Shown: positions 33,791-46,820, counted from the stretch's first letter. The stretch is 64,000 bases of DNA from Epiperipatus broadwayi (GCA_028023455.1 JAQFVV010006353.1:932001-996000); one strand, 5' to 3'. Notes: generated from the sequence alone by a model not told the origin. Made by a program: numbers and translations.

Positions 33791-33799
33791 ACAATTAAC

Positions 33800-34258
33800 C
33801 TACAAACATATTCAATTCTATCCTTATAATTACACTATAATTATAAATCTATATCCTTATAGTATCAAATATATCATTAAATATAATAGTACTATCAATT
33901 TGTATTTTTCAACTGAATTTCATATATACCCATCCCTAAATATATATGAAGGTAGTTAAATATATATTCATTTGCATTTGTTTCTATATTCAGACTTACC
34001 AATGTAGTGAAATAATAGCTAAAATAGTTTTGAAAATAAAGTAAAACAAGTAGAAAAACTATAAAAGCTAAAAACCAATAATCAACGATTCCATTAGCTT
34101 ATATTTACACTAACAGCAAAGACTTACATTCCATTCTTGTCATAAGTATTAACAATTCGTAGTACTTCCTTGTTACAAAAAAAGTCAATTAACCAAGAAA
34201 TAAATCATGGAAGAATGCAGTGACCTCTATTAGCCACCTTATATAGTTGGGTAAAAAT
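33800..34258. other. AT-rich intron DNA, nothing recognised
   Basis: No ORF, RNA gene or repeat structure could be supported. Confidence 0.45.
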
Positions 34259-34364
34259 AGAAGATTTTAACAATCTTGAAAATAGAAGTAATACTAATTA
34301 ATCTAAAGTTTAGAAGATTTTAACAATCTTGAAAATAGAAGTAATACTAATTAATCTAACGTTT
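34259..34364 (+). repeat. 53-bp perfect-looking tandem duplication
   Basis: AGAAGATTTTAACAATCTTG, AAAATAGAAGTAATACTAAT and TAATCTAA.GTTT occur twice in succession with a single difference (AAAG against AACG). This is a very recent duplication. Confidence 0.9.
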
Positions 34365-34876
34365 ACACATATTGTCTACATCTCCAAAAATAATAATTTA
34401 AATATTTACAAAATCCAACTGTTTCTTTTATAAAAACCTCTTTTTATATACTCTTAAGAAGTTGAAACTTATTTAGCATAAAAAATAAAACATTAAATAC
34501 AATAATTAGTCACAATAACCTAATAAGAATTAGTTACCTGCTAAAAAAGAAAAAGTTTAATGAATAGCATCAAACAAATATGGCACAAAATAAAAAATAA
34601 TTGAAGAGTTTAATGCTAAGAAGTTCATAATCAACTTCAAGCGTTGGAAGACCATTATTAAGCCATATAGGGCAGCATAAAATTAATAACGACACAAAAC
34701 AAAATGATATATACATATAACATTTGCTAAAAACAGCTTTGATTTAATTTGAAGAGTAGTGCACTAGAAACCCAAACATTTTTTCCTCTTGAATTACAAT
34801 TTGGGTTGATATATTTAACTTGAAATAAAAGGGTGTCCCTGAATTAATTCACACAGTGATTGCCTTAATTTATGTA

Positions 34877-35009
34877 GCCCCCCCCCCACACTTTTTATTT
34901 TTTTATATGTCAAAGCATTGATCGGGAAGTGAATCCGGTCCAGTTGCTTGGAAGGCAGTTACACTAACCGCTAGGCCATCAACGCTTGATGAGCCCCCCA
35001 CACTTTTAC
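34877..35009 (-). repeat. ultra-short tRNA-derived SINE with target duplication
   Basis: On the minus strand 34990-34899: AGCGTTGATGGCCTAGCGG (good box A), TAACTGCCTTCCAAGCAACT, CCGGATTCACTTCCCGATC (box B-like), then AATGCTTTGACATATAAAAA. The C-run plus ACACTTTT flanks both sides (34879-34898 and 34993-35007), a clear target duplication. Same tail type as the copies at 23364 and 24464. Confidence 0.82.
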
Positions 35010-36058
35010 TTCAAGTTAAATATACCAATGCAAATTGTGATTCAAGAAAAAAATTATTTTTCGTTTTCTAGTGCATTATTTCTCAAATTAAATAAAAGCA
35101 TTTTTTATAAAATACATTATTTTTTACTTCTAGAATATTTTGTGATAAACTTTTTGCAATTATTCATATTCAAATTTAAAAAATTAGAATCTAAACAACG
35201 TCACTGTATTTCTAGTTCTGAAATGGAAAATTCATATATGTTAAAAACTGTTTCCAAGATTTTTTTTTTGTTTATGAAGGCAATGTTTTAAAAAAATCAA
35301 ATTTTTTTGTTAAACATTCAAGAGAAATTAAGATTTCATGCCTCATTTGCTTTTTTTTCTATTTTTATTCCTGCATAAATACTATATCTTGGATTGAAGA
35401 AGAGAGTATTCATTTATTTAACACTCAAAAGACGTGTGCTCAATTAGCTTGAAAGGCTGTATTGGAATGAAATATTTTAATTTACTGTAAATTCATTTTA
35501 TTAACATATTTCAAAACAACTACACTACTATCTGGTATGCATTACTGAAAACTTACCAAACTGATATCACATTTTAAATTTGGGCTGCCAATTGAGTTAG
35601 ACTGGACAAATAGTTAAACAACCTTAAAATATTTCTGTGTCATGTTGCATTATCATATACGTAACACATGTACAAAATTTGAAGGAAACCCATTCAATGG
35701 AAGTATGCTAAAATTCGGTTATAATATTAACCGAGACAAACAGATAAATAAACAAACACAATTTCCAAATTAAATAAAAGCATTTACAATTTGTGCTAAA
35801 TATCTATTTAAAAAATATAGAATCACATACAGTATTATAATCCTGCAAATATACAGAGAAAATATCAGCAATATTTAAATAATTAAAATAAACTTTCAAT
35901 ACGTCAAATATTACTAATATATATATATAATTCATAATTATATGTAGGATTATTTGCAGCGTTTAGTTTATTTGATGTTTTTAGCAAACTTCAAATTTAA
36001 ACTTTTTCAAACATATTCAACTATTAACGATAAATAGACAGATTCATATATATAAGGT
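35010..36058. other. AT-rich intron DNA, nothing recognised
   Basis: The ORF at 34986-35291 is Phe/Lys-rich and starts within the SINE target site; it has no domain. No other feature was supported. Confidence 0.45.
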
Positions 36059-36455
36059 ATCCCAAGGAAAAGGTGACCGGTTCTGCAGCTTGCAGGAATG
36101 CTTTTAAATCAATGCAAATGTTACACAGCGACATAGTTTTAATTATTCACTTCAAAAATCATAAAGCGCTAATTGTGAGTTACAACATGATATGTGGTTC
36201 ATATCTTAACACATAATGAAATACTTGGCTAACATTAATCTTTGTTCTAAATTGGGTGTAATTGGCAATGGAATCTTTTAAATCATTCAAACTGTACATG
36301 AGTACATTAACATTTTCAAATAGTTTGCACAACTTTGTGACGGCAGGAAAAATTTAAAAGACAATTGATAAAGGCGTTCATGATAACTTATAAATCAGAT
36401 ATGCTAGCAATTTAAAATTATTATTATGAATAATTAAACTATTTCATTATTTAAT
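36059..36455. repeat. family A foldback MITE, copy 2
   Basis: It starts ATCCCAAGGAAAAGGTGACC and carries the family middle (TTTTGCACAACTTTGTGACGGC-type text near 36320-36345). The inner right repeat (GAATAATTAAACTATTTCA) mirrors the left (ATAGTTTTAATTATTC). The outer right terminus is eroded. Confidence 0.7.
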
Positions 36456-37989
36456 TCATGTGGTACATTGCACAATGGTTGGAGAGCAAAATAATCCCGT
36501 TCTCACCAGAACATATTGTGTATAATGTATTTTGAGTAATAGTATTCCTCACTTCTTTGGGTATTCTTCCCCTGACCAGTGAAAATACTAGCATGGAATC
36601 AAACTGGAAATACTGAGTTTTGTCGATCTAATCACCTAAATTATCCTATCAAATATATAAAACATTCAAAAATTTATCTAGAATTTGAATTAAAAAATAT
36701 ACTACGCTATTAGAAGAGTTCTAAATAACTACATATTTTTATCATTAGCATTTAGAGTCAAAAAAAAAACTAAGATATCTAAATGTAATCAAATACTATC
36801 TTTTTAAGTTACAAGCCCATTTAAAAAAAACATACTCAATTGGATCCGCCTGAAGTTTTTAGCTGCATAAACTTGATTTCTTTCAAACGTCATTAGTTCA
36901 CTATTAACTTCTTTTCTTAGTTTTTTTTTAATCTAATTAACAAAAAAATCAAAAACAGTTAACTTTCCCACATTTAAATAATTCTGCTTTCCTGAAAGAA
37001 AAAGAATTGTAGGGGGGGGAATGAAATACAATCGAGGTGGCTGAAGAAAGCGAACGGAAAACTGCTTCAGCAGAAATATGAATTCCCAGGAGTACACATG
37101 CTCGGTTCAGTGAACATCTAATGCCCTTCGAATTAAAAAATATTATTAAAAGATGTATACTGAATATTAGAATTATAAGTTAGCCAAATATGCTTTAAAG
37201 TTAAAAGATAAAAAACAACAACTCTAAAACAATATGGAATTCTATGAGACTAAGGGGGCAGGTTGTGGGAAATATAATAAAAGTTTTGTATTCTAGAAGA
37301 CATAAGAAACACCGCTATAACATTGTAGCACTTAAATAAATGTTAGATTAATAGTTAAAAAGCATATCTAAAGGCCAAATATTCATAACAATAATGATAA
37401 GAGAAGAATATATAGAAGACTTTAATATATATGAATATATGAAGAAAGATGCAAAGAAAGAGAAAATAATAATAATAACATGGAAGACATGTACAAAAAA
37501 ATGAAGAAGACACTGAAAAGACATAAAAATAGTATAATAATAATAATAATGGGGATTTGAATGTTGTGATATGAAAAGATAACAAAATTAAAGATTATTG
37601 GTAAGTAATCAAATATGAGAAATTAAAGAAAATTAATTTTGGCAAAGAAATAGTAAAGCAATAATAAACAAATGATTTAAAAATAATCTAAGGAGAATTT
37701 ACATTTAAAAGTTCCCGATAATATTCCAAGTATATTGCATTTGGATTCAAAATATAGAATTAGTATTTAGAATAAAATTAATAGATTCATGCAAAATTTT
37801 ACGACTGGCAAAATACATAGCGAATAAATATGATTATAGCAAATTTAGCTTTGCCTTCCCTCCTATAACAATCTTTATCAAAAGGTCGATATTCTTTTCT
37901 GACTTCTACTTTATCTTCCATTCTTTTTCTTAGTTTTGTTTATAATTCTTAACATCTCATTATTAATACTTAAATAAAGAAGGAACATT
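36456..37989. other. AT-rich intron DNA with AAT-type microsatellite
   Basis: (AAT)n-like runs at 37466-37476 and 37532-37552. The minus ORF 37355-37585 is Tyr/Phe-rich translation of this low-complexity stretch and not a gene. Confidence 0.5.
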
Positions 37990-38840
37990 ATAGAAGGATG
38001 CTGATGACAAATACTACTGTGCCAATAGTTTAAATATCATTTCAAACTATACAGGCCAAAGCAACCATAAATTAATTTGGTATACTAAGTTGAAAATCGT
38101 GAGGAAATCAAAAACAAAATAATGGTAGAGTGGTGGAAGATGGGTCTCAAAGACATTCAATTATTACAGAATATTATTATTATCCATTACAGTAAAGTTA
38201 TGTTCAGGGATTTTGTTTGAGTGTAATGCTTTCAATTATAGAGGAATGATATCAGAAACGAGCAATTATAATGATTTTATGAATTAAATCAAGGTATTTG
38301 ACTAACTTAATCTAGAAGGTCAATGGCAATCTTTGAAATTAGTTGATTGTCCACTAAAGTTTATTCATATTTTAACAGGTTTTACATGATAAAATGAGAG
38401 GAGTGATATTACTGCCGGTGGAAAGTCTGGTATTTGAAATGAAAACTGGTGTTAAAGAAGGATGTGCATTTGCTCTAGCATTAGTCTCCATTTTTGTGAC
38501 TGGTTTTTGGAACTGAATATTGGCAGCTTAGTATATCAGGGATCAAGATGCGATAAAAGTTCAAGAGTAGAATTTTTAATTCGAATAAGATAAAAGCGAA
38601 CTTAAAAACTTTTTCTTGAAAACTGGATTTGTAAGTATGCTGATATGCTATTTTATAAGCTTTTATATTAATTTGCCTGTCTGTGCTCGTCGGGATGTCC
38701 ACATTTTTGAATTTTTAACAATGGAAAAATTTGTTCATTTTATAAACTCATATCTTTTTTAGATCAGACAGGACATGTGAATGAATAACAGAAGATATCC
38801 TAAAAGGATGTTTTCTAATGAATCGGATGATAGTTTTTGG
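37990..38840 (+). mobile_element. second LINE family, decayed RT copy
   Basis: With frameshifts it reads WQSLKLVGCPPKF-like, IHILTGF, KTGVKEGCAFALALVSIF (the V.QGC.L.P.LF region of reverse transcriptase) and RCDKSSRVEF. It ends with TGHVNE-like text near 38765. This is a different family from the RTE-like LINE at 14.5 kb, related to elements with a CGFR.GR.T.DMIF box (see 49670). Confidence 0.65.
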
Positions 38841-39299
38841 CAGACTCCGACTTTACATTATACACAGTAATAAACAAAAAAATAATAATGAATTCTTCAT
38901 AACAGTTATATAAATATCAGTAATAATATTACACATAAAAAGCCTTTTTCAAGATCTGGTTTGGTGCCCTTTTCAAATATTACTAATCTATTTAACGTTG
39001 ATGAACTATTTCAAAGATAGAACCATCTAGTGTTCATTAATGGAATTAAAACAAGCAATAACAATATAAATAAATCAAAACCCTAATAGATAAATCCAGC
39101 AATTACAAAATTATTGACTATATCATAACAATACATTAAATAAATATTACATGCATTTTTCTTTACAATTATATATATATCATTTTATATAATTTTCCAT
39201 TCATTTTTAATTAATCAATTGCTAACCAAATTTATAGAAGTCTTGTAAATAAATATTCATACAATAATTCAAATTATTTTTAATATAGTATGTTTCAAA

Positions 39300-39500
39300 T
39301 ATGTGTCTTCTTTTAGAATCTTTTTATTCTTTCCCAATTTTGATTATAAAGAGAATCTCAAAGACATTCTGAAGAAATGCAATGTTGATTGCTTTCAACA
39401 AAAAGATATATGGCAGAGAACGGAATGCATTGGAAAGCTACAATTAGATATGGTACTGGAGTTTTCCACAAATAAGTTTACTACAAAAGTTAAAAGATAG
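39300..39500 (+). mobile_element. second LINE family, 3' coding end
   Basis: The open frame reads DYKENLKDILKKCNVDC, then QKDIWQRTECIGKLQLDMV, which matches the K.RYKD.LK..L..C....W...A.DR.KWR type C-terminus. The same IECIGELQLDM text recurs at about 51001-51040. It is 5' truncated. Confidence 0.6.
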
Positions 39501-40885
39501 CATTGCAAAATACCAAATATATGCACGTAATTTTGTTTCACAGACCGATTCATAGTCATCACAGTCATCTGTAGGGTGATACTATTTTTTATGTATCTTT
39601 TTTTTTTTGGCTGTTAGAGTTAGAATGGTCACAATCGTTAAAATAAATTATTCAAATGGCTTTTTGCTCTGAAGTTCGCACGAAATACAGGCACCAGAAT
39701 TGACAGAAATGGAATCAATCTGAAGACTTTCCACTCTACGATTAAACCATGCAGGGTAAATAAATAATCAAACAGCTTTGTTGCTTCATAGTTTGTAAGA
39801 AGTTCAATCACTGGAAGTACCAGAACTGAAATCAGTCCAAGGAATTTACGCTTCTGAATATGACCTTCCACCATCGCACTAAAGAATCATAATCATTTGT
39901 GTGGGCTGCTGATGATAAAGAATAAAAGTTTAGATGGGGAAAAAAATAAGATTTTGTGAAGTGGTATTTAAAGTCATAAATGATAGTTTATAGTAAGAAT
40001 TGGACATAAAATAATGGGATACATGTTTGTGTGATTGAATAGTGATGGAGGCTTAGTCAGGTGGATAAAGACGATGTAAGCTGGGCATTAATGAAGAAAG
40101 TTTATTACACAAAAAAGGTACATGACAAAATTATGAAAAGTTATGAAGGAAAAGATTTTGAAAGAATCAATAAATGTGGTTTTAATTTCTCCTTATTTGT
40201 AATAATAAAAATACTTAATTGTAAATTATTATGAAGGAAAAGATTTTGCTGAAATCAATGTATTGAGTTGTAATTTAGGACTCTGAAGAGTTGCCAAAAG
40301 ATTTACTTCAACGGTTACAATTCTATTAGGGAAAAAAGCTCGACAAAATAAGAGATTCGAGATATAATTGTAGTGAAAATTAGGACTGAAAAATATATAT
40401 TAAGCTTTGTCGGATAGTGAAAAACAATGGAAAGAGAAATGTTAGGAAATGCAAATCAAAAGACCTTTGTAAGGTTAGATACTATTCTTATTTGTGAAAC
40501 ACATATGGAAAGAATTCTAAAAAAGAAATACCTACTTTTGATTTATTTGATATGAGATCCAAGTGTTTGTTAAGAGTAAAGATGGAATTGGTGATAGTCG
40601 TAGAAAAGTTCGCAATATACAGATTTATGATACGACAGTATTTGTAAATGAGGATGAGTTTAAAAAATATTACATTGCTATAGTAGAGCTTCTCAAAAGT
40701 TTAAGTTGAATATATTATAAAAAAAAAAAGCTAAATCAATAAAAATAGGTGTTAGGAAAAAAAGAATTCAAGGACGCAGTAGAATTTAAGAAATAAATAA
40801 GTTTTTTTAATTATTAAACAGTCTCCTTTCATTTTCTTAATTTTTCTGCAGTGATTATATTATTTAATAATATACAAAAACAGTA

Positions 40886-41391
40886 CGTCCCAACGAAAAA
40901 ATGATAGAATCTTTCTCCAAGCTGCCTGTAGGGCTGCTTCCAATTAATATATTTTATGCAGAGACATAATTTAGCTATTCATTAAAAAATCTTTAAGGGC
41001 TAACATGTCTGAATAACAAATTATAACATGAAATATGATAGTGTGCAACTCACGATGAGCAATGTGCCAATATTAAATAGAGCAAATCTGCAAGTGAAAC
41101 TTTTGAAATGATTCACAGAGTACGGTAGTACAACCATGAAATTGCAAAAGCATATTCAAGTAGTCTGCAACATTTTATGATCCAGAGAGCACTGATAATA
41201 ATCTATTAAGATACGAAACATTTACCATATTTCATATCGGAACTGGAAATTCAGATAAACTATCGACTTAAAATTTTTGTCATGAATAACTAAATTACAT
41301 TGTTATGTAACATGTGCTGATTTATATATGGCACTGCAGGCAGATTAGCGAGAAAAAACCATTCACATTTGCATTGTGATATTCTGTATAA
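40886..41391. repeat. family A foldback MITE, copy 3
   Basis: Left terminus ACGTCCCAACGAAAAAATGA, CTCCAAGCTGCCTGTAGGGC. Right terminus CACTGCAGGCAGATTAGCG, CCATTCACATTTGCATTGTG. The inner repeats ATTTAGCTATTCAT and ATGAATAACTAAAT are exact inverses. About 505 bp, non-coding. Confidence 0.8.
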
Positions 41392-43329
41392 GCAATGCTA
41401 ATACTTTTTTATGCACATCACATAACGCAATATTTTATTATATCATATTTTCAAAATAGCCGACAGTTTCAATACAACAGCCTTCCTCAGAGCATCTTCC
41501 AATATTTTAAAAAAAAAAACGTTTGGATAATCAAATCTATCAGTTATTTTAAAAGTGAGATATAATTATATAAAAAACATATAGGAAGTGCCATCATGGC
41601 TTATTTATATTAAATATTTTGAAATTAATTAAAAACTATAGATGGAAGAAGTGATTAAAAAAAAAGAAAAGAAGATGCAATAATTACCCAGGCTTCCATA
41701 AGACTAGACTTAGTCTTTGGCTCATTAAAACGAGATCTACGAAGGAGATTAGTTACATGTTTATTTATAATTGATTTATATAAAACAGAAACTTGAAGGA
41801 TTAGAAAATATAAAAAATATTGGAGGCTCTAGAAATATGGACTTAAAGTTATTAAAAAAAGGTCATGTGAAAATTAATATCACATTAAGAAAATTACAAA
41901 GAGAAAATGAAATGGGCATATATATAAAAGCAGTAGCAGAAAAAACGGATGATTTTATAGACTGAAATATTTATGAATAAATATTTATGAATATTTGATG
42001 AATAAAAAATATGAAATAGAAAGATAATGGGGAGTGTGAAATTGGCTTTTAGCAGATTGCTATTAGTAAGGATTTTTTTTCTAGTTTGCAAATTTATCGC
42101 TCATATGGTTCTTGATGGGTACTGTAGCGGCACCTAACAGCACAATACCGCGCACCGAACAGTACCGACGACATTTTAAATGAAAATTTCAAATCATTCA
42201 AAAAATGAAACCAGATCAGTAAACTGGATAAATAAATAAGTAAATGCTATTAACTAATCCATTTCAATTCTGATTACAAATCAAAAATAACATAATTCAG
42301 TACTAATTTACTTTACTTTGTGAAAACAGAATAACAATTCTATAAGTTTGCCATTCTCAGAATGTCAGGTAGATGTTTTGTAAATTTTACTACAATTACG
42401 TGGAATGTTTTAAAAAAAAAATCGCTAACAATCAATTTTTTTCCTTTTATTATGGAATAGTTGAAATATTTTCACACACCTAATTGTTAACGATCAAAAT
42501 TTACTACTTTTAATAAAAAAAAAAGTATTATAAATTTTAGTAACAAGCTATTTTTCTCTCACCATGGTTAAGCCACCTAATGTAAGTTTTAGTAATCAAC
42601 AGACACCAGATAAGTGTTTAATAAATCCATATCTAATGTTCTATCTGCGATTGTGTGAGGTCTCATTGGTTTTATTACAAATTTTGCAGTATTTAAAACT
42701 TTATAATGTTAGATTAATGATCCCAAGGTTAATTACTGAGAAAAGCAAGTACTTGCAAAAATTACTATAAATATTTTATGCTCTGCATGGTTTGGTTTGA
42801 TGGTAGAATCCGAGCATAAGGTCGATGGGTTATACACAGCTGTCACTTCCAGTGTTGAGCAATAAACCACTTGATAATTTTTATTATTTTCATTTCAGTA
42901 TTCAAGAGTTCTGTGCAACATACTAAATATTTATTTTAGAAATTATTTTTAATGTTTTATCTTGAAATAAGTAATATCAATGACAATATTAAGATGAAGA
43001 CGCTATAATTATAAGGAATTTGAAAACAATGAAATAAAAAAACAATATATATTTATCTTTTATAATGATAACCATTAAAAACGAAATTTATCAATTTTTA
43101 AATTTATTACTATAGCAACACATTTCTTCGCCATTTGTTTGTAATGATTATATTGTGCTTTAATGCAAATTGGTGAAGTTATTAAACTAATAAACAATAA
43201 TAATATTTGGCTTAGGGCTTTCAGGGTATGTTAACTCCCATATTTATAGCCTATGTCGTTGGTGATACAGTGCAGTTGTTTTATATGCAAATCATTTAAC
43301 TGAATCATTTCTTTGAAATCACGAAACAT
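41392..43329. other. intron DNA with hammerhead-like word, otherwise unassigned
   Basis: At 41466-41490 (minus) CTGAGGAAGGCTGTTG runs into ATTGAAACTGTC, the same word as at 59217 (plus). ORF 41771-41965 is Lys-rich and unrecognised. Text at 42571-42640 (TAAGTTTTAGTAATCAACAG) repeats the left end of the MITE at 22031 without a clear partner. Confidence 0.4.
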
Positions 43330-43720
43330 GTATCTCACCTATTGATGGCATTCAGGTCACTCGCGATACAATATGCCTCTTTTATTTTCCTATCATTTCT
43401 CTCAGAGCACACAATCTTGGTGAAGTTGTATTCGAACTAGTGGCTAGACACCTTTTGGTGATCCAAGAACGCTGAGCTGCCTTCATTTTTATTCTGTGCT
43501 CTTTTGTATACATGTGTGTTGAGCCATTCTAATAACGTTAGTAGCCTGAGTTTCCCCGTAGTATGTGGCACCACAACCTGCTTGTGGGCAAGTTATTTTG
43601 TATACTACTTGAGAGGTTTGTTCTAAGTCGATTCTATCCTTGGCGTTGTTAATCAGTGTTATACTATAATGTAATTTCAGGATTGTTTTTACAAAATTAA
43701 ATTAGCTAAAAAAAATTCTC
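43330..43720 (-). mobile_element. Penelope-like GIY-YIG endonuclease fragment
   Basis: On the minus strand, with one or two frameshifts: NAKDRIDLEQTSQVVYKITC, GATYYGET, SAFLDHQK, and RKIKEAYCIASDLNAINR. This is the order of the Penelope-like GIY-YIG domain (VYKI.C, YYGET, H, RKIKEA, N). It is unlike the copy at 13005-14060 in sequence, so a second lineage. RT is absent. Confidence 0.75.
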
Positions 43721-43724
43721 TCTC

Positions 43725-43907
43725 AATATCATCATCTCAACCATTATCAATCCTCTGCAGGATGATTGTCTCTCCAAGTTCAATCCATCTTCTGCGATCT
43801 TTAGCTTCTCTTCTCCACATCACCCCTGCACACTTTCTTATTTCATTCATCCATCTCACATGTGGTCTCTTTTTGGGTCTTTTACAATCTCTTGGAATCC
43901 ACTCTCT
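43725..43907 (-). mobile_element. RTE-like LINE 3' fragment
   Basis: Complement of the LINE 3' end: WIPRDCKRPKKRPHVRWMNE-like coding, RRWIELGE, then the tail pairing with TCATCATC. Breakpoint lies within the IPRDCK segment. Confidence 0.88.
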
Positions 43908-45434
43908 TAATATAGCTTACATTAATTAGGTATACATATACAATGGGTAGCACATAATCACAAATTCAGTGGAGAGTATAGTCCATATTTCATATAATTT
44001 TTTTCTTTAATATTGAAAATTGTTAAATGTTTGTAGTTATTGCATTAAGTTGATATTTCTATGACCTGTTCATATCCAAAGCGAAGCTGTAGGGGTTTTT
44101 GACTAGTATTTCTCCCCAAGTTAGTCATGGATATATATATAATAAATACAAATTTATATAAAATGACAATTACTAAATGCAGAGTTTCCACTACGTGGCC
44201 GGAATAGCAATTATGAAAATTGAACTTTTCAACAAAAGCTTAAAAAGTATATTTATCATTACAATAAATATAGACATTCACACACATTTTGAAAATAAGT
44301 TATGCAATGTTTTCAATTATAAAATCTGAACTGTACTTTACAAATACTTTTATGAATAATCATTAAATCGGTCTTATCAATAATTTTTAATAAATTACCA
44401 GGAATATGATATACCAGTATCTATTTATTTTCTCCGATCCTTTGAAAAATGATCGATTCAGTGTTTTTCTTCTTTTCTACATTATATAACTGTTATTATT
44501 GTCGACTGCTTTCATCAGGAGGATTAAATACAACAGAAAGTTATAATTAGACAACAACTTGAATTAAGTTTGGGGAAAAAAGTTTACTGTTGAAAAAATT
44601 AAGACATCACATGATATCAAATAAACATTAAGATTAGTATGCAATATAAATGGATATATTGCACCTCATGGATGACAGCTTTCGCAAAACTCATCTTTAA
44701 TTTTTTGTTTTTCTGTTTCTTTTTGTCTACTACGTTGGTGAATAATACATAAATACATATTTACATCATTGTGTTACAAACTGAGGGGGGAAAAAGGATA
44801 TATTTCTTTTAGATTTGGCAATATACAACATTAAATTTTATATATAATCATTATTTAAAAACAAATGTTAAAATTATTAAAATAAAATTAAAGTTTTTTC
44901 CCCTCTTGTTTATGTAAAATTCTCCTACTTAGCATCTACAAACACTACAAGATATATTATTAATCATATTTTCATTTGAGTTTCCATAAAAAAAAGTGCA
45001 GATCCATAAATTGTTTACGTCATTCAACAATTAATAATCAATTACTGGAGACTGTAAATGAAAACAACAAAGATCTGTGTGTATTTCAATGAACATAAGC
45101 CACATTATTTTGATGGAAAACATTGAAAAAATCCTCCATGATGATGATTAACCAATTCCAATCCTTGATCAGTATGTAATCATGCAATTAAAAGTACTAA
45201 TTTCAACAGCGTGTAAATAATATATTACTGCTTCAATATGTAATGTGCAGTATTATAATCATATCACACAACATTCTCTAACGTATTAGAACGAGAATGT
45301 TTTGTGTTACTATTATAAATGGGGATAGTAAATGAAGTCAACGAAAGGATGATGATAAACTCTTGAGTCACAGAACTTATTTTCCAACAGATTAAACTAT
45401 GTACTCAAAATTCACTGATAAATTAAAAACTTAC
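43908..45434. other. AT-rich intron DNA, nothing recognised
   Basis: A partial hammerhead-like word CCTGATGAAAGCAG lies on the minus strand near 44505-44520, without GAAA. No gene or defined repeat could be supported. Confidence 0.4.
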
Positions 45435-45552
45435 ATCTTTAGTAAAATGAAGATCTCCAATAAAGCTGTTACTTAACGATCTGTCATCTTTAGTTTCAAG
45501 ATCCCCTTGAAGTTCAATAACGATCCATTCTTTCAAAGTATTCTCCGAATCT
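45435..45552 (-). CDS. CHTF8: CHTF8 coding exon 2
   Basis: A 118-nt exon between acceptor TATTCCAG (AG at 45554-45553) and donor GTAAGT (45434-45429). The first base completes a codon split from exon 1 and the exon ends in phase 0. It encodes DSENTLKEWIVIELQGDLET followed by SNSFIGDLHFTKD, aligning with the EW..MELQGE.E and LLGDLHYT region of animal CHTF8. A 61-residue ORF reported through it reads into both introns. A family A foldback starts at 45611, only 59 bp into the upstream intron, yet the acceptor is intact. Confidence 0.93.
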
Positions 45553-45610
45553 CTGGAATAAAATATGCAATGTAGGCATAGTATTGAATAACAAACGAAA
45601 ATATACAATA

Positions 45611-46117
45611 TATCCCAATGAAAAGGTGACTGAATTTTTCTCCAAGCTATGTGCAGCTCATCTCTGAATCAATGCATGTGCTACATAATGACCTATTTAG
45701 TAATTCATCACAAAAAATTTGGTGCTAACGAGTCTGAATCACGAGTTACATCAAATATGTCTCATATATTAATTCATTGTATAACAATGCCACAAATATT
45801 GAATTTTATTTTAAATTAGGCAAAACTGTTACTGAAATGGTTGAAATGATTCAAACTACATATAGGTTATATACCATGAGTTACAAGAATGTTTTCAAAT
45901 GTTTGCAAGATTTTATAACGGCAAGGAGAGCACTGAAGGTAATTTACTAAGATATGGAATGCACTATCATATTCCATGCAGAAATCCATGATCCGGACAT
46001 GCTAGTATGTTAAGATTTGTCGCAAATACCTGAATTATGTGACTACATAAAACGTGTCATTCAGATATGATGTTACAGATAATTGGAGAGAGAACCAGTT
46101 ACCTTTCCACTGGGACA
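45611..46117. repeat. family A foldback MITE, copy 4 (best preserved)
   Basis: It starts TATCCCAATGAAAAGGTGAC and ends GTTACCTTTCCACTGGGACA. Inverted arms of over 100 bp also include ACATAATGACCTATTTAG and its mirror. The middle has TTTTATAACGGCAAGGAGAG and TGATCCGGACATGC. About 507 bp and non-coding. It provides the family consensus used for the other four copies. Confidence 0.85.
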
Positions 46118-46488
46118 GACTGCTTATGTTGTAAAAGTAAAATAACAACCAATTGACTAACATTTCTGACAAGCACAGACTACTCATTAAAAAATTCACC
46201 CGAGCAAATAAATATTTGATGATTCGTTAGTGAATAGACTTGAATAACACAATCTGACTTTGTGTCAAAAATAATTGTATATATTACATTTTGTGCACTC
46301 TATGCTCAACAAATAAGCACTTTATTATCATAAAATCTGAAACATGTTTAATCTTAAAGTATGGGCAGTAAGTATACATATATCTTTATAAATAAATTCT
46401 GCTCATTTTATATGACAGTAATCCAATTACAAATAAATCAAGTCAGATATCACATGACCTAATTTAAACAAGCTTGTATTACAAATGT

Positions 46489-46820
46489 TTTATAAAGATC
46501 TCGCAAATAAGCTCTTAACAAGCTTTGCAGAATATCCTCAACCCCAGACCGGTTTCTGCTACTGACTTCATCAGTGAGGTGCCAAGATATTCAAGATATT
46601 TACGTTAGACAGCTGGATTGAAGACATATGGATGTCTGAACATTTCACCTTTTCTACTTAATAGTTATTCATTAGATATGTGCTGGACTTATCCTAGTAC
46701 TTTTAATCTAATGCTTGAATATCTTGGCACCTCATTGACGAAGCCAGTAGCAGAACCCGGTCTGGGGTTGAGGATATTCTGCAAAGCTTGTTAAGAGCCT
46801 ATTTGCGAGCTCTTTATAAG
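46489..46820. repeat. family D foldback, copy 2
   Basis: Left arm: TTTATAAAGATCTCGCAAAT, AGCTCTTAACAAGCTTTGCA, GAATATCCTCAACCCCAGAC, CATCAGTGAGGTGCCAAGAT. The right arm is the near-exact mirror, ending GAGCTCTTTATAAG. Arms of about 110 bp enclose a spacer that keeps family D text (AGACAGCTGGATT.GAAGAC). Copy 1 is at 29294. Confidence 0.85.
46542..46579 (-). ncRNA. hammerhead-like motif in family D copy 2
   Basis: The minus strand reads CCTCA, CTGATGA, a weak AGTCAGTAGCA hairpin, GAA, ACCGGT (self-complementary stem III), C in GTC context, then TGGGG, which pairs with CCTCA. Core boxes are intact and stem II is weak. The arm copy at about 46730-46768 is mutated (TTGACGA, GAACC). Confidence 0.42.

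Noticed and set aside
43430-43500. tRNA-like boxes (GCAGCTCAGCGTTC and TAGTTCGAATACA on the minus strand)
   Set aside because: The same bases encode conserved Penelope GIY-YIG residues (SAFLDHQK and following), and there is no tRNA fold or SINE tail.
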